From assembly GCF_004345025.1 (NCBI RefSeq), contig NZ_CP037745.1:1240001-1304000 (forward strand): 64,000 nt of DNA, in the 5' to 3' direction. This DNA is from Rheinheimera sp. D18 (GTDB lineage Bacteria > Pseudomonadota > Gammaproteobacteria > Enterobacterales > Alteromonadaceae). The position numbers were made by a program, and so were the translations under genes. Shown here one piece after another: positions 45,119 through 56,935 of this stretch (position 1 is its first letter; each line of letters opens with the position of its first letter). Under the pieces are notes generated by a model, which worked only from the letters and a program-made list of their open reading frames with translations, made no database searches and had not been told where the DNA came from.

Positions 45119-46474
45119 CTAGCCTTCTGTTTCAGTATTACGCAAGTCGTGCAACCGATATTTATCAATTAGAGCATAGAGCGTAGGCCGTGTAATGCCT
45201 AATGAGTCTGCCGTTTTTGATAGGTTGCCAGACGCCAGTGTATAGGCTTGACGTATCGCTTTAGTTTCTGCCAACTCACGAACTTTGCGCAAGGTATCAA
45301 TTTTAATATCACGCATCGATAAACCAAGATCTTCTGGCGTAATGTATTTGCTATCAGCCAAAATGACCGCCGATTTTAACTTGTTCTGTAATTCACGAAT
45401 ATTGCCTGGCCAGGCGTGCTGTAACATGGCTTGCATAGCCGATTCGGTAAAACCTTGTACGTGGGTATTAAACTCTTGGTTAAACTTACCTAACAGCGCC
45501 TTAGCGATAATGATAATGTCATTACCTCGTTGGCGTAGTGGCGGAATTAGCAGAGTAATTTCACTTACTCGGTAATATAAATCTTCACGAAAGGTTTGTG
45601 CAGCAACCATTTCAGCTAAGTTGCGATGGGTAGCACAAATAACCCTAACATCGACTTCTAATTCCTGACGCCCACCGACGCGTTCAATAACGCGCTCTTG
45701 CAAAAAGCGTAGCATTTTAGCTTGTAGACTTAATGGCATATCACCAATTTCATCAAGTAGTAAGGTACCACCATTTGCACATTCTATTTTACCAAGCGTG
45801 GTTTTATTGGCCCCAGTAAACGCGCCTTTTTCGTAGCCAAATAACTCACTTTCTAGCAAATTTTCTGGAATTGACGCACAGTTAATCGCAACAAAGGGTT
45901 TACCTGCCCTTGGGCTTTGCCGATGAATTGAGCGAGCAAACACTTCTTTACCGGTTCCGCTTTCGCCCAGTAGTAGCGTAGTAATTTCGGTGGGGGCAAT
46001 TTTTTCTACAGTACGGCACGCTTTTAAAATGCTTTCACTATTACCAATGATGTCGTTATTACTTGGTGCGGCACTTTTTAATGCGCGATTTTCGGTTTCT
46101 AACTCGCTTATTTTAAACGCTCTGGCCAAGATGATATTTAGCACGTCGGCATCTAAAGGTTTTTGATAGTAGTCGTAAGCGCCCAAAGCGATGGCCTTAA
46201 GTGCATGCTCATTATCGGCGTTGCCGGTAATAACAATAATTTTGCAGCTAGGTTGAATGGTTAAAATATCGTTTAAACAAGCTAAACCTTCGCTTGCGTT
46301 AGCAGGGTCTGGTGGAAGACCGAGATCAAGAGTAACGACATTGGGTTCATAACGGCGTAATTGGGTTAAAGCTGATGCTCTGTCGTGGGCAAATACTAGC
46401 TCGTAATCTGATAGGCTCCATTTTAATTGTTTTTGGATGCCAATATCATCTTCTATGACTAATATAGTCTTCAT
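45119..46474 (-). CDS. PrsR-like sigma54-dependent response regulator
   Basis: A 451-residue NtrC-class regulator. Receiver domain (about 1-120) with phospho-acceptor Asp50 (VVTLDLGLPP); AAA+ domain (about 140-375) with GESGTGKE, the sigma54-contacting GAFTGA and the GTLLLDEIGDMPLSLQAK motif (shortened); C-terminal Fis-type helix-turn-helix (about 410-447, GNLSKTADSLGITRPTLYALI). The receiver resembles PrsR, the response regulator of PEP-CTERM/exosortase loci. No PrsK kinase, exosortase or exopolysaccharide gene is in this window, so it is an orphan here. It is transcribed toward the TonB2 operon end. Confidence 0.85.
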   Translation of the reverse strand: MKTILVIEDDIGIQKQLKWSLSDYELVFAHDRASALTQLRRYEPNVVTLDLGLPPDPANASEGLACLNDILTIQPSCKIIVITGNADNEHALKAIALGAYDYYQKPLDADVLNIILARAFKISELETENRALKSAAPSNNDIIGNSESILKACRTVEKIAPTEITTLLLGESGTGKEVFARSIHRQSPRAGKPFVAINCASIPENLLESELFGYEKGAFTGANKTTLGKIECANGGTLLLDEIGDMPLSLQAKMLRFLQERVIERVGGRQELEVDVRVICATHRNLAEMVAAQTFREDLYYRVSEITLLIPPLRQRGNDIIIIAKALLGKFNQEFNTHVQGFTESAMQAMLQHAWPGNIRELQNKLKSAVILADSKYITPEDLGLSMRDIKIDTLRKVRELAETKAIRQAYTLASGNLSKTADSLGITRPTLYALIDKYRLHDLRNTETEG

Positions 46475-46828
46475 TTAACGATCCTTGTTATTTTATCTTT
46501 AGTAAGCCAATTAAATAGCCTTCGAAAGAGAACGTCTTTCCTATACTAACTTGGTAAACCAGAACTTATATATTACATCATTTTAAAAGCCTAGCCCATT
46601 GCAGCTTAATTTACTTGAGATTGAAACAGAATTAGCTACAAATTTGATTTGTAATAGTACCTGAAATTAATAGAAATAACTGCAGCGCTACCGAGTTTAG
46701 TGTTTAAGAATAGTGATATTGTATATCGAAAAATAGTGAGAGGTTTTATGTTAAAACAATGTTTATATAGTGTTTTTTTTTGAAGCAAAAAGCCGCTGAT
46801 AATAGCGGCTTGTTTGAGCAGTAACTGA
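46475..46828. other. Intergenic region upstream of the PrsR-like gene
   Basis: A 354-base AT-rich gap. It should carry the promoter of the response regulator. It contains the inverted repeat TACAAAT-TTG-ATTTGTA (46637-46653) and, on the right, the terminator of the leucine dehydrogenase gene. An 11-codon frame at 46749 has a ribosome-site-like GAGAGG but is not credible as a gene. Confidence 0.4.
46790..46811 (-). terminator. Terminator after leucine dehydrogenase gene
   Basis: AAGCCGCT (46790-46797) pairs with AGCGGCTT (46804-46811) around six bases; on the minus strand it runs into TTTGCTTC and a T/A-rich tract, 18 bases past the stop. Confidence 0.75.
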
Positions 46829-47872
46829 TTATACTTTGCCGCGTTTGATAATTTCTTGTGCCATTAAATCTGCAACCTGACTGGTTGGTTTGTTTTCTGC
46901 ATCTGCGCGTTGAAATAGATTTAATAAAGTATCATAAATAGCCATAACTTTTTGCGTTGATTCTTCTGCAGAGTAACCTTCTGGGCGCATTTCAGATGCC
47001 ACGTTGATAATACCTCCAGCGTTAATAACGTAATCTGGTGTGTACAAAATGCCTTTTTGACGCAGTACTTCGCCATGTCTGGCTTCTTTTAACTGGTTGT
47101 TGGCACAACCGGCGACAACACGAACTTTTAACTGTGGAATAGTATCGTCGTTTAATGTTGCACCTAGTGCACAAGGAGCATAGATATCGGCATCTACAGC
47201 GTAGATAGCATCTAAATCAACAGCCGTGGCGCCAAACTGGGTTACCGCGCGTTGTACCGCATCTTGGTTAATATCAGTAACGATTAACTTAGCACCTTCT
47301 TTATGTAGGTGTTCACATAAGTAAAAACCTACGCTGCCTAAGCCTTGTACTGCAACGGTTTTACCGTTTAAGTTATCTGAACCAAACTGGTGTTTAGCAG
47401 CAGCTTTAATACCACGGTAAGTGCCAAGTGCAGTAAAAGGTGCAGGGTTGCCGCTTTGACCTTCTAAACCGGCAACATAAGGTGTTTCTTTATTAACAAT
47501 CATAATGTCGCTAGTCGTAATGTTAACGTCTTCAGCGCTGTAATAGGTGCCAGATAAACGATGCACCATGCGACCAAACGCACGGAATAGGGCTTCAGAT
47601 TTAATTTTCTTAGCATCACCTAAAATTACCGCTTTGCCGCCGCCTAAAGGCAAACCAGCCATTGCATTTTTATAGGTCATACCGCGTGATAAGCGCAGAA
47701 CGTCGTTTAATGCTGCTTCGTCTGATACGTAATCCCATAAACGGCAGCCACCAACCGCTGGACCAAGTGCTGTGCTATGAACCGCAATTATCGCTTTTAA
47801 GCCGGTTTCAGCGTCAGAGCAAAATACAACTTGTTCATGATTATCAAATTCAGAATGGTTAAATAATGCCAC
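46829..47872 (-). CDS. ldh: Leucine/branched-chain amino acid dehydrogenase
   Basis: A 347-residue Glu/Leu/Phe/Val dehydrogenase. The dehydrogenase signature LPLGGGKAVILGD holds the catalytic lysine; TALGPAVGGCRLW lies in the substrate site and VQGLGSVGFYLCEHL is the NAD-binding Rossmann loop. The size and motifs fit leucine dehydrogenase, which deaminates leucine, valine and isoleucine to keto acids. It stands alone with its own terminator. Substrate preference among branched-chain and aromatic amino acids is not certain from sequence. Confidence 0.9.
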   Translation of the reverse strand: MALFNHSEFDNHEQVVFCSDAETGLKAIIAVHSTALGPAVGGCRLWDYVSDEAALNDVLRLSRGMTYKNAMAGLPLGGGKAVILGDAKKIKSEALFRAFGRMVHRLSGTYYSAEDVNITTSDIMIVNKETPYVAGLEGQSGNPAPFTALGTYRGIKAAAKHQFGSDNLNGKTVAVQGLGSVGFYLCEHLHKEGAKLIVTDINQDAVQRAVTQFGATAVDLDAIYAVDADIYAPCALGATLNDDTIPQLKVRVVAGCANNQLKEARHGEVLRQKGILYTPDYVINAGGIINVASEMRPEGYSAEESTQKVMAIYDTLLNLFQRADAENKPTSQVADLMAQEIIKRGKV

Positions 47873-48032
47873 GAATAATTTCTCCGTTTAATTAGCTGCC
47901 ACAAGAATGAGGGCAGGTTAGTCACCTAATAATTACCACATAATCAGCGGTAGTTTTGTGTCGCGAAATGTAGCATTTCGACATCATTTAAACCAGAAAT
48001 AGATAGAAATATAATCTGGTCATTCCAGTGGA

Positions 48033-48052
48033 TTGTCGACAATTTGTCGCAA
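48033..48052. promoter_or_regulatory. Repeated TTGTCG operator-like motif
   Basis: The perfect palindrome TTGTCGACAA (48033-48042) is followed by a second TTGTCG half at 48044, an 11-base shift, one helical turn. A separate inverted repeat CGAAATG-TAG-CATTTCG lies at 47964-47980. Both are in the 242-base gap between divergent leucine dehydrogenase and DUF4826 genes. No regulator is assigned. Confidence 0.3.
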
Positions 48053-48114
48053 CACTTGATTGTCAGCTCTGAGTCCAATAAAGTAGCTAAAAACTTTAAA
48101 TAGGAAGAAAGTAA

Positions 48115-48552
48115 ATGAGTGAGCAGCTAACACCTGAACAAATTGAACAGGCCGAACAAGAAAGAGCGCAATGGGTTAGAGCTCAGTTTCAAAAAGCCAA
48201 TGAGTACTTGGCAAGTAAAGGTATTATACCCGATAACGTTGCGGTGACGGAAAGCCGCTATTTACCGCCTTATTTTTCTGTTTGGAAATTAAACACCAAA
48301 GATAAACAGTCATATTGGGTAGTCAGTGGCGATTTACCGACCGATCATATGGCTTATGCTGCGGCGGTTAGTCCTCGTGAAGCGGTGCGTGCGTTTTCAT
48401 TACGTTGGCAATTAAAGGCACAACAAATCATCGATGCTGGTATTCATGATAAAACGCAACAGGATTTTGCTAATCTGCTGATTAATCGTGCGCACAGTTT
48501 GTATGATATGTTTAATCAAGATAATTTATGGCAAGAAGAATTAGCCAGTTAA
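48115..48552 (+). CDS. DUF4826-like protein
   Basis: A 145-residue soluble acidic protein that appears to belong to DUF4826, a family of unknown function in Alteromonadales-type bacteria. It opens with a charged helix (EQLTPEQIEQAEQERAQW), has a central YWVVSGDLPTDHMAYA segment and a helical C-terminal half. There is no signal peptide or membrane segment. AGGAAGAAAG precedes the ATG. It is divergent from leucine dehydrogenase and ends in its own terminator. Family naming is from memory of the pattern. Confidence 0.7.
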   Translation: MSEQLTPEQIEQAEQERAQWVRAQFQKANEYLASKGIIPDNVAVTESRYLPPYFSVWKLNTKDKQSYWVVSGDLPTDHMAYAAAVSPREAVRAFSLRWQLKAQQIIDAGIHDKTQQDFANLLINRAHSLYDMFNQDNLWQEELAS

Positions 48553-48580
48553 GTGTAATTATTAATTTACGGAAAATAAA

Positions 48581-48604
48581 AAACCGCCTTCAAGGCGGTT
48601 TTTT
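48581..48604. terminator. Terminator between DUF4826 gene and roxA
   Basis: ACCGCCTT and AAGGCGGT flank a single central base (48583-48599), with an A-tract before and a T-tract after, so it can act on both converging genes. Confidence 0.85.
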
Positions 48605-48637
48605 ATGCTCAAAATGCAGCTCGCTAATTAGCTACGC

Positions 48638-49792
48638 TTATTCGCTAAAATACCAGTAACCTTGATTAATCAAACTGGTAATTAGCATTACGCGTTCATT
48701 AGACTGATTAAAATGTAGGTTCTGCGCTGATGCCAGCTCGGTATGATCGCAGAGCAACTGTGCAGTGCTTAGCTCGTTGCTCGGTAGAGTAATTTGCTCA
48801 CCATTAATAAACAGTAGAATATCGCTGCTGTTATTGGCTTGATAATAGCAACAACGTAAACCGCCAGTGCGGCTTAGCACAGAACCTTCCTCTATATATT
48901 CACTAATTTCGTCCGCAGAATAATGCGGATCTGGTTCATTTAAATCCAGTTCGTGTTTAGCTCGGGTAATTAGATTACCAAACCAGCTTGGCAACATAGC
49001 TTTGTCATTGACCAGCTGTTGCAGTAGTTGTTGTACTTGATTGAGATCAGCATCAGATATTGCACCAACAGACGTCGCTTGCGCGCGGTTGGTATCACTA
49101 AACCGACTACCTGTTACATCATGGTCAATTAAATGATCAACCAACCCGGTGAGCAAGTCTTTTTGTGCCGGTGCGCGAAAGCCAACCGAGTAGTTGAGGC
49201 TGTTTTCTATACTAATACCGTCATGTGGACAGCCAGGTGGGATATATAAAATATCGCCAGGTTCAGTAATAACATCGATACAGGCGATAAAAGGGCTGAC
49301 TTGCAGCAGACGAGGGTGCGGACAAAGCTGCTGTAAATTTTTATCTGGCATGCCAACGCGCCAGTGACGTTTACCTTCGCCCTGAATAATAAATACGTCA
49401 TATTGATCTAAATGTGGGCCGACACCGCCGCCTGGCGCTGAGAAGCTGATCATCAAATCATCAATACGCCAGTTGGGTATGAAACGAAACGGATCTAATA
49501 ATTTAGCAGCTTCTGGATGCCAATGATCAACGGCTTGCACTAATAAAGTCCAGTGTTTGTCGCCAAAAGTAGAAAAGTCTTCAAACGGGCCAGTGTGCAT
49601 ATCCCATTGTTTATCAACGCAACTAACAATACGTGATTCAATTTCTTCTTCCATCGCCAAACCGGCTAACTCATCGGCTGTTAATGGATCAACAAACTGT
49701 TTAAAGCCACCTTTTATTAACAGTGGCTTTTTTTGCCAATATTCATTAAGAAAATCGGCAATGCTTAGTTCACCTAACTGTAATTGATACAT
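48638..49792 (-). CDS. roxA: Ribosomal oxygenase RoxA (YcfD), L16 arginine hydroxylase
   Basis: A 384-residue JmjC/cupin-4 dioxygenase that, in E. coli, hydroxylates an arginine of ribosomal protein L16 using Fe(II) and 2-oxoglutarate. The iron-binding His127-x-Asp129 is visible in GVGPHLDQYDVF, and a later His in PPGCPHDGISIE completes the facial triad. The C-terminal winged-helix region is present. Length is near the E. coli enzyme (373). Transcribed just after purB, from which a strong hairpin separates it. Confidence 0.94.
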   Translation of the reverse strand: MYQLQLGELSIADFLNEYWQKKPLLIKGGFKQFVDPLTADELAGLAMEEEIESRIVSCVDKQWDMHTGPFEDFSTFGDKHWTLLVQAVDHWHPEAAKLLDPFRFIPNWRIDDLMISFSAPGGGVGPHLDQYDVFIIQGEGKRHWRVGMPDKNLQQLCPHPRLLQVSPFIACIDVITEPGDILYIPPGCPHDGISIENSLNYSVGFRAPAQKDLLTGLVDHLIDHDVTGSRFSDTNRAQATSVGAISDADLNQVQQLLQQLVNDKAMLPSWFGNLITRAKHELDLNEPDPHYSADEISEYIEEGSVLSRTGGLRCCYYQANNSSDILLFINGEQITLPSNELSTAQLLCDHTELASAQNLHFNQSNERVMLITSLINQGYWYFSE

Positions 49793-49806
49793 GATGCTTT
49801 CCTAAG

Positions 49807-49834
49807 AACAAGGCGCTGAATACAGCGCCTTGTT
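49807..49834 (-). terminator. Hairpin between purB and roxA
   Basis: A 12-base perfect inverted repeat (49807-49818 with 49823-49834, loop AATA) just past the purB stop and 15 bases before the roxA ATG. The T-run on the minus strand is weak (TTGTTCTT), so it may only attenuate. Confidence 0.65.
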
Positions 49835-49844
49835 TAAACTCGTA

Positions 49845-51874
<2,030 letters not shown>

Positions 51875-51875
51875 A

Positions 51876-53000
51876 CTAGTTCAGCGCCACATCAATAATA
51901 CCGCCACCCAAACATACATCAGCTGAGTAAAATACGGCTGACTGGCCTGGCGTTACTGCTTTTTGCGGGGTGTCGAATAGCACCTCTACTGTGCCATTAC
52001 TGTTTGGCGTTAATAAGCAGGGGATATCGGTTTGCCGATAACGCGTTTTTACCGTGCAGCGCAGAGCTTGTTGTGGCCCTTTACGGTCGGTCCAGTGTAA
52101 CTGGCTGGCGACTAAACCATTAGACAACAAGCTTGGGTGGTCATGGCCTTGTGCGACAATTAACTGGTTAGTCTCGAGGTTTTTATCTACTACATACCAA
52201 GGTTCGTCGCCGCCATCGCGCATGCCACCAATACCTAGGCCTTTGCGTTGACCAAGTGTATGGTACATTAAGCCTTCGTGCCGGCCGATAACGTCACCCT
52301 CTATCGACACAATATCACCAGGCTGAGCAGGTAAATACTGCTGAAGAAAATCTTTAAATTTACGCTCACCAATAAAACAAATACCGGTGCTGTCTTTTTT
52401 GTCGTGGGTAATTAAATCTTGTTGTTCAGCAATCGCACGCACTGCAGGTTTTTCTAGTTCACCTACAGGAAATAATGTTTGCGCAACATGCTCTTCGCCA
52501 ATGGTATAAAGAAAATAGCTTTGATCTTTATTATTATCTATGCCACGTAATAGTTGCCAATGACCGTCTAGGTAACGGCGGCGTACGTAATGCCCAGTAG
52601 CAATATAATCAGCACCTAAGGCCTCTGCGGCAAATTCAAGAAAGGCTTTAAATTTAATTTCTTTATTGCACATAATATCGGGATTGGGTGTGCGCCCAGC
52701 TTTATATTCGGCAAGAAAATACTCAAATACGTTATCCCAGTACTCGGCAGCAAAGTTTACTTTATGTAAAACAATACCCAATTTATCGCATACCGCCTGC
52801 GCATCACGCATATCTTCAGCCGCAGCGCAATATTCGTCGTTGTCGTCTTCTTCCCAGTTTTTCATAAACAGGCCTTCAACCTGATAGCCTTGTTGTATTA
52901 ACAGATAAGCTGAAACTGATGAGTCGACGCCGCCGGACATACCGACGATGACTTTTTTACTACTATTTTCTGCGCTATTCGCTGAGCGATTGTCTGGCAT
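51876..53000 (-). CDS. mnmA: tRNA-specific 2-thiouridylase MnmA
   Basis: A 374-residue enzyme that adds sulfur to U34 of tRNAs for Glu, Gln and Lys. PP-loop [12 protein letters not shown] binds ATP; the catalytic cysteines are in [12 protein letters not shown] and [12 protein letters not shown]. The C-terminal beta-barrel ends in CLGGGII. ATG 53000 is chosen because AGG lies eight bases upstream; an ATG at 53048 would add a 16-residue extension absent from the E. coli protein. HflD follows after one base. Confidence 0.95.
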   Translation of the reverse strand: MPDNRSANSAENSSKKVIVGMSGGVDSSVSAYLLIQQGYQVEGLFMKNWEEDDNDEYCAAAEDMRDAQAVCDKLGIVLHKVNFAAEYWDNVFEYFLAEYKAGRTPNPDIMCNKEIKFKAFLEFAAEALGADYIATGHYVRRRYLDGHWQLLRGIDNNKDQSYFLYTIGEEHVAQTLFPVGELEKPAVRAIAEQQDLITHDKKDSTGICFIGERKFKDFLQQYLPAQPGDIVSIEGDVIGRHEGLMYHTLGQRKGLGIGGMRDGGDEPWYVVDKNLETNQLIVAQGHDHPSLLSNGLVASQLHWTDRKGPQQALRCTVKTRYRQTDIPCLLTPNSNGTVEVLFDTPQKAVTPGQSAVFYSADVCLGGGIIDVALN

Positions 53001-53069
53001 GATACCTGCTCTGTTGAAGACCGAAAAATTAAAGCGCGGATTATACATTAAATTTGTGCTCAGCGCATG

Positions 53070-53525
53070 TTATCGCGTTGGCTGAATTAGCATTAAAGGT
53101 AAGCGCGTGCCATCAATGTAGGATTGTATTGCATCGCTAACCAGACGACTGCGTAATGGCAATGCAGCTTGTAATAATTGTTCTGCGCTAAACCAATGTA
53201 AAGCGAGAATGTCGGCGTCTTGGGGCTGGTAGTATTTAGGCAAGTTGGTTGGTTCAAAAATAAAGTTTAACCGCACATAGCGGTGGCCATTTGCTGCTTG
53301 TAATTGCGAAATACCAAGCCAAGCTGACGGCTCAAGCTCTAAGCCCGTTTCCTCATATAGCTCGCGCTTTACCGCTTGCAGTAGATCTTCATCTTGCTCA
53401 ACGTGTCCTGCTGGCTGATTAAGCACTAACTTGCCTGTTTGTTTATCAATTTCTTCGACTAATAAAAACTTACCTTGAAACTGAACAATGGCGGCAACGG
53501 TAAGATGTAACTGCTCTCTACTCAT
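53070..53525 (-). CDS. nudJ: Nudix hydrolase NudJ
   Basis: A 151-residue Nudix phosphohydrolase. The Nudix box is complete at residues 40-62, with Gly40, Glu46, Arg54-Glu55, and Glu58-Glu59-x-Gly61. NudJ in E. coli hydrolyses HMP-pyrophosphate and nucleoside di- and triphosphates. Length equals that of E. coli NudJ within two residues, and the position upstream of mnmA is conserved. Confidence 0.93.
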   Translation of the reverse strand: MSREQLHLTVAAIVQFQGKFLLVEEIDKQTGKLVLNQPAGHVEQDEDLLQAVKRELYEETGLELEPSAWLGISQLQAANGHRYVRLNFIFEPTNLPKYYQPQDADILALHWFSAEQLLQAALPLRSRLVSDAIQSYIDGTRLPLMLIQPTR

Positions 53526-53699
53526 ATATTGCGGTTGCTCCTTGGCATAGCGTTGTTGCTATGCTTATAAATTGTTTTGCCATAAAAGGCGATTTTATTA
53601 CGAGTTATAAGGCGAATTAGGTTAGTGACTGTGGTTTTAATTACGCTAAAAACGCAGCAGCTTTGTACAGCAAACCGCCTATTTTATTGAATGTCATGC

Positions 53700-53708
53700 T
53701 GTTATACT
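53700..53708 (+). promoter_or_regulatory. Predicted extended -10 promoter of icd
   Basis: TG-T-TATACT at 53700-53708 matches an extended -10 element, 107 bases before the icd ATG. No good -35 is visible, which extended -10 promoters tolerate. Confidence 0.45.
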
Positions 53709-53778
53709 ACGGCCGCTTTGCAACAAATGCGTTTAAAACATCAACATCGCCCGGATGAAGGTGCGAACTGGCTAATAA

Positions 53779-56043
<2,265 letters not shown>

Positions 56044-56064
56044 GGTTAGTAAACTCAAAAAGTA

Positions 56065-56090
56065 AAAGCAGGCGCAATGCCTGCTTTTTT
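56065..56090 (+). terminator. Terminator after icd
   Basis: AAAGCAGGC (56065-56073) and GCCTGCTTT (56079-56087) pair around GCAAT and run into T6, 21 bases past the icd stop. Confidence 0.92.
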
Positions 56091-56151
56091 ATGCCGTTGC
56101 CATATCGTTACTTTTATAACACTACGCTTAGTTAAACGTTATGCGAACATT

Positions 56152-56370
56152 TTACTCTGTCAGATCATCGGGCAGTTTAATATTCACAGCGTGTAAGCCT
56201 TTAGGGCCCTCAGACAAGTCGAACTTGACATCTTGTCCGGCTTTTAGCGTGCGATAGCCATCCATACTAATGGTTGAATAATGAGCAAAGATGTCTTCGT
56301 CACGGCCGTCTTCACGAATAAATCCAAAACCTTTAGCATTATTGAACCATTTTACTTTACCGGTAGCCAT
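56152..56370 (-). CDS. cspD: Cold-shock-like protein CspD
   Basis: A 72-residue cold-shock domain protein of the CspD type. RNP-1-like KGFGFI and RNP-2-like DIFAHYS motifs are present; the acidic C-terminus (KLPDDLTE) distinguishes it from CspA. E. coli CspD binds single-stranded DNA and inhibits replication in stationary phase. ATG 56370 follows AAGGAAG; the longer open frame upstream is not part of the family. It is divergent from clpS, as in E. coli. Confidence 0.94.
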   Translation of the reverse strand: MATGKVKWFNNAKGFGFIREDGRDEDIFAHYSTISMDGYRTLKAGQDVKFDLSEGPKGLHAVNIKLPDDLTE

Positions 56371-56560
56371 ACCACTTACTTCCTTCTCTAAGTTAGCTAA
56401 ACTCTGTATTCTAGTTCTGAACGCGGAAATGTTGTTGCGCCCAACAACTAATGTAGATAATTTGAGCATACAGTCAAGTTATTTGCAAAAATAAACCAAA
56501 TATTAACCAATAATTAACGTAAAGCTCCTTTGATGGATCACACAGGCATGGCTATAGTTT

Positions 56561-56881
56561 ATGAGTGGCAATAAAAACAGTAATGAACAACATGGTGGCT
56601 TAGAAGAGTTAACACGACAGCGTGTTGCGCCACCACCAATGTATAAAGTACTTTTACATAATGACGATTACACTCCGATGGATTTTGTTATTGATATTTT
56701 AAGTCGATTTTTTAATATGCAATTCGAACAAGCAACTGAAGTAATGTTAAAAGTACATTACGAAGGCAAGGGGGAATGTGGTGTATTTACTGCAGAAATT
56801 GCAGAAACAAAAGTGCAGCAGGTGATGCAGTATGCCAAAGAGCATCAGCACCCGTTGTTATGTACTATGGAACGCGCATAA
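56561..56881 (+). CDS. clpS: ClpS, N-degron adaptor for ClpA
   Basis: A 106-residue adaptor that binds proteins with bulky hydrophobic N-terminal residues and hands them to ClpAP. The core [17 protein letters not shown], the [17 protein letters not shown] strand and the C-terminal [10 protein letters not shown] are conserved. It lies 54 bases upstream of clpA and divergent from cspD. Confidence 0.96.
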   Translation: MSGNKNSNEQHGGLEELTRQRVAPPPMYKVLLHNDDYTPMDFVIDILSRFFNMQFEQATEVMLKVHYEGKGECGVFTAEIAETKVQQVMQYAKEHQHPLLCTMERA

Positions 56882-56935
56882 GGTAAGCCTTTGCATGATT
56901 CTGGTGTCGTTACTCAGGTGGATTAGGAGTTGTAT

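Noticed and set aside
46749-46784. An 11-codon frame after GAGAGG upstream of the PrsR-like gene
   Set aside because: Too short, ends in a poly-T stretch, and shows no sign of being a leader peptide with repeated codons.
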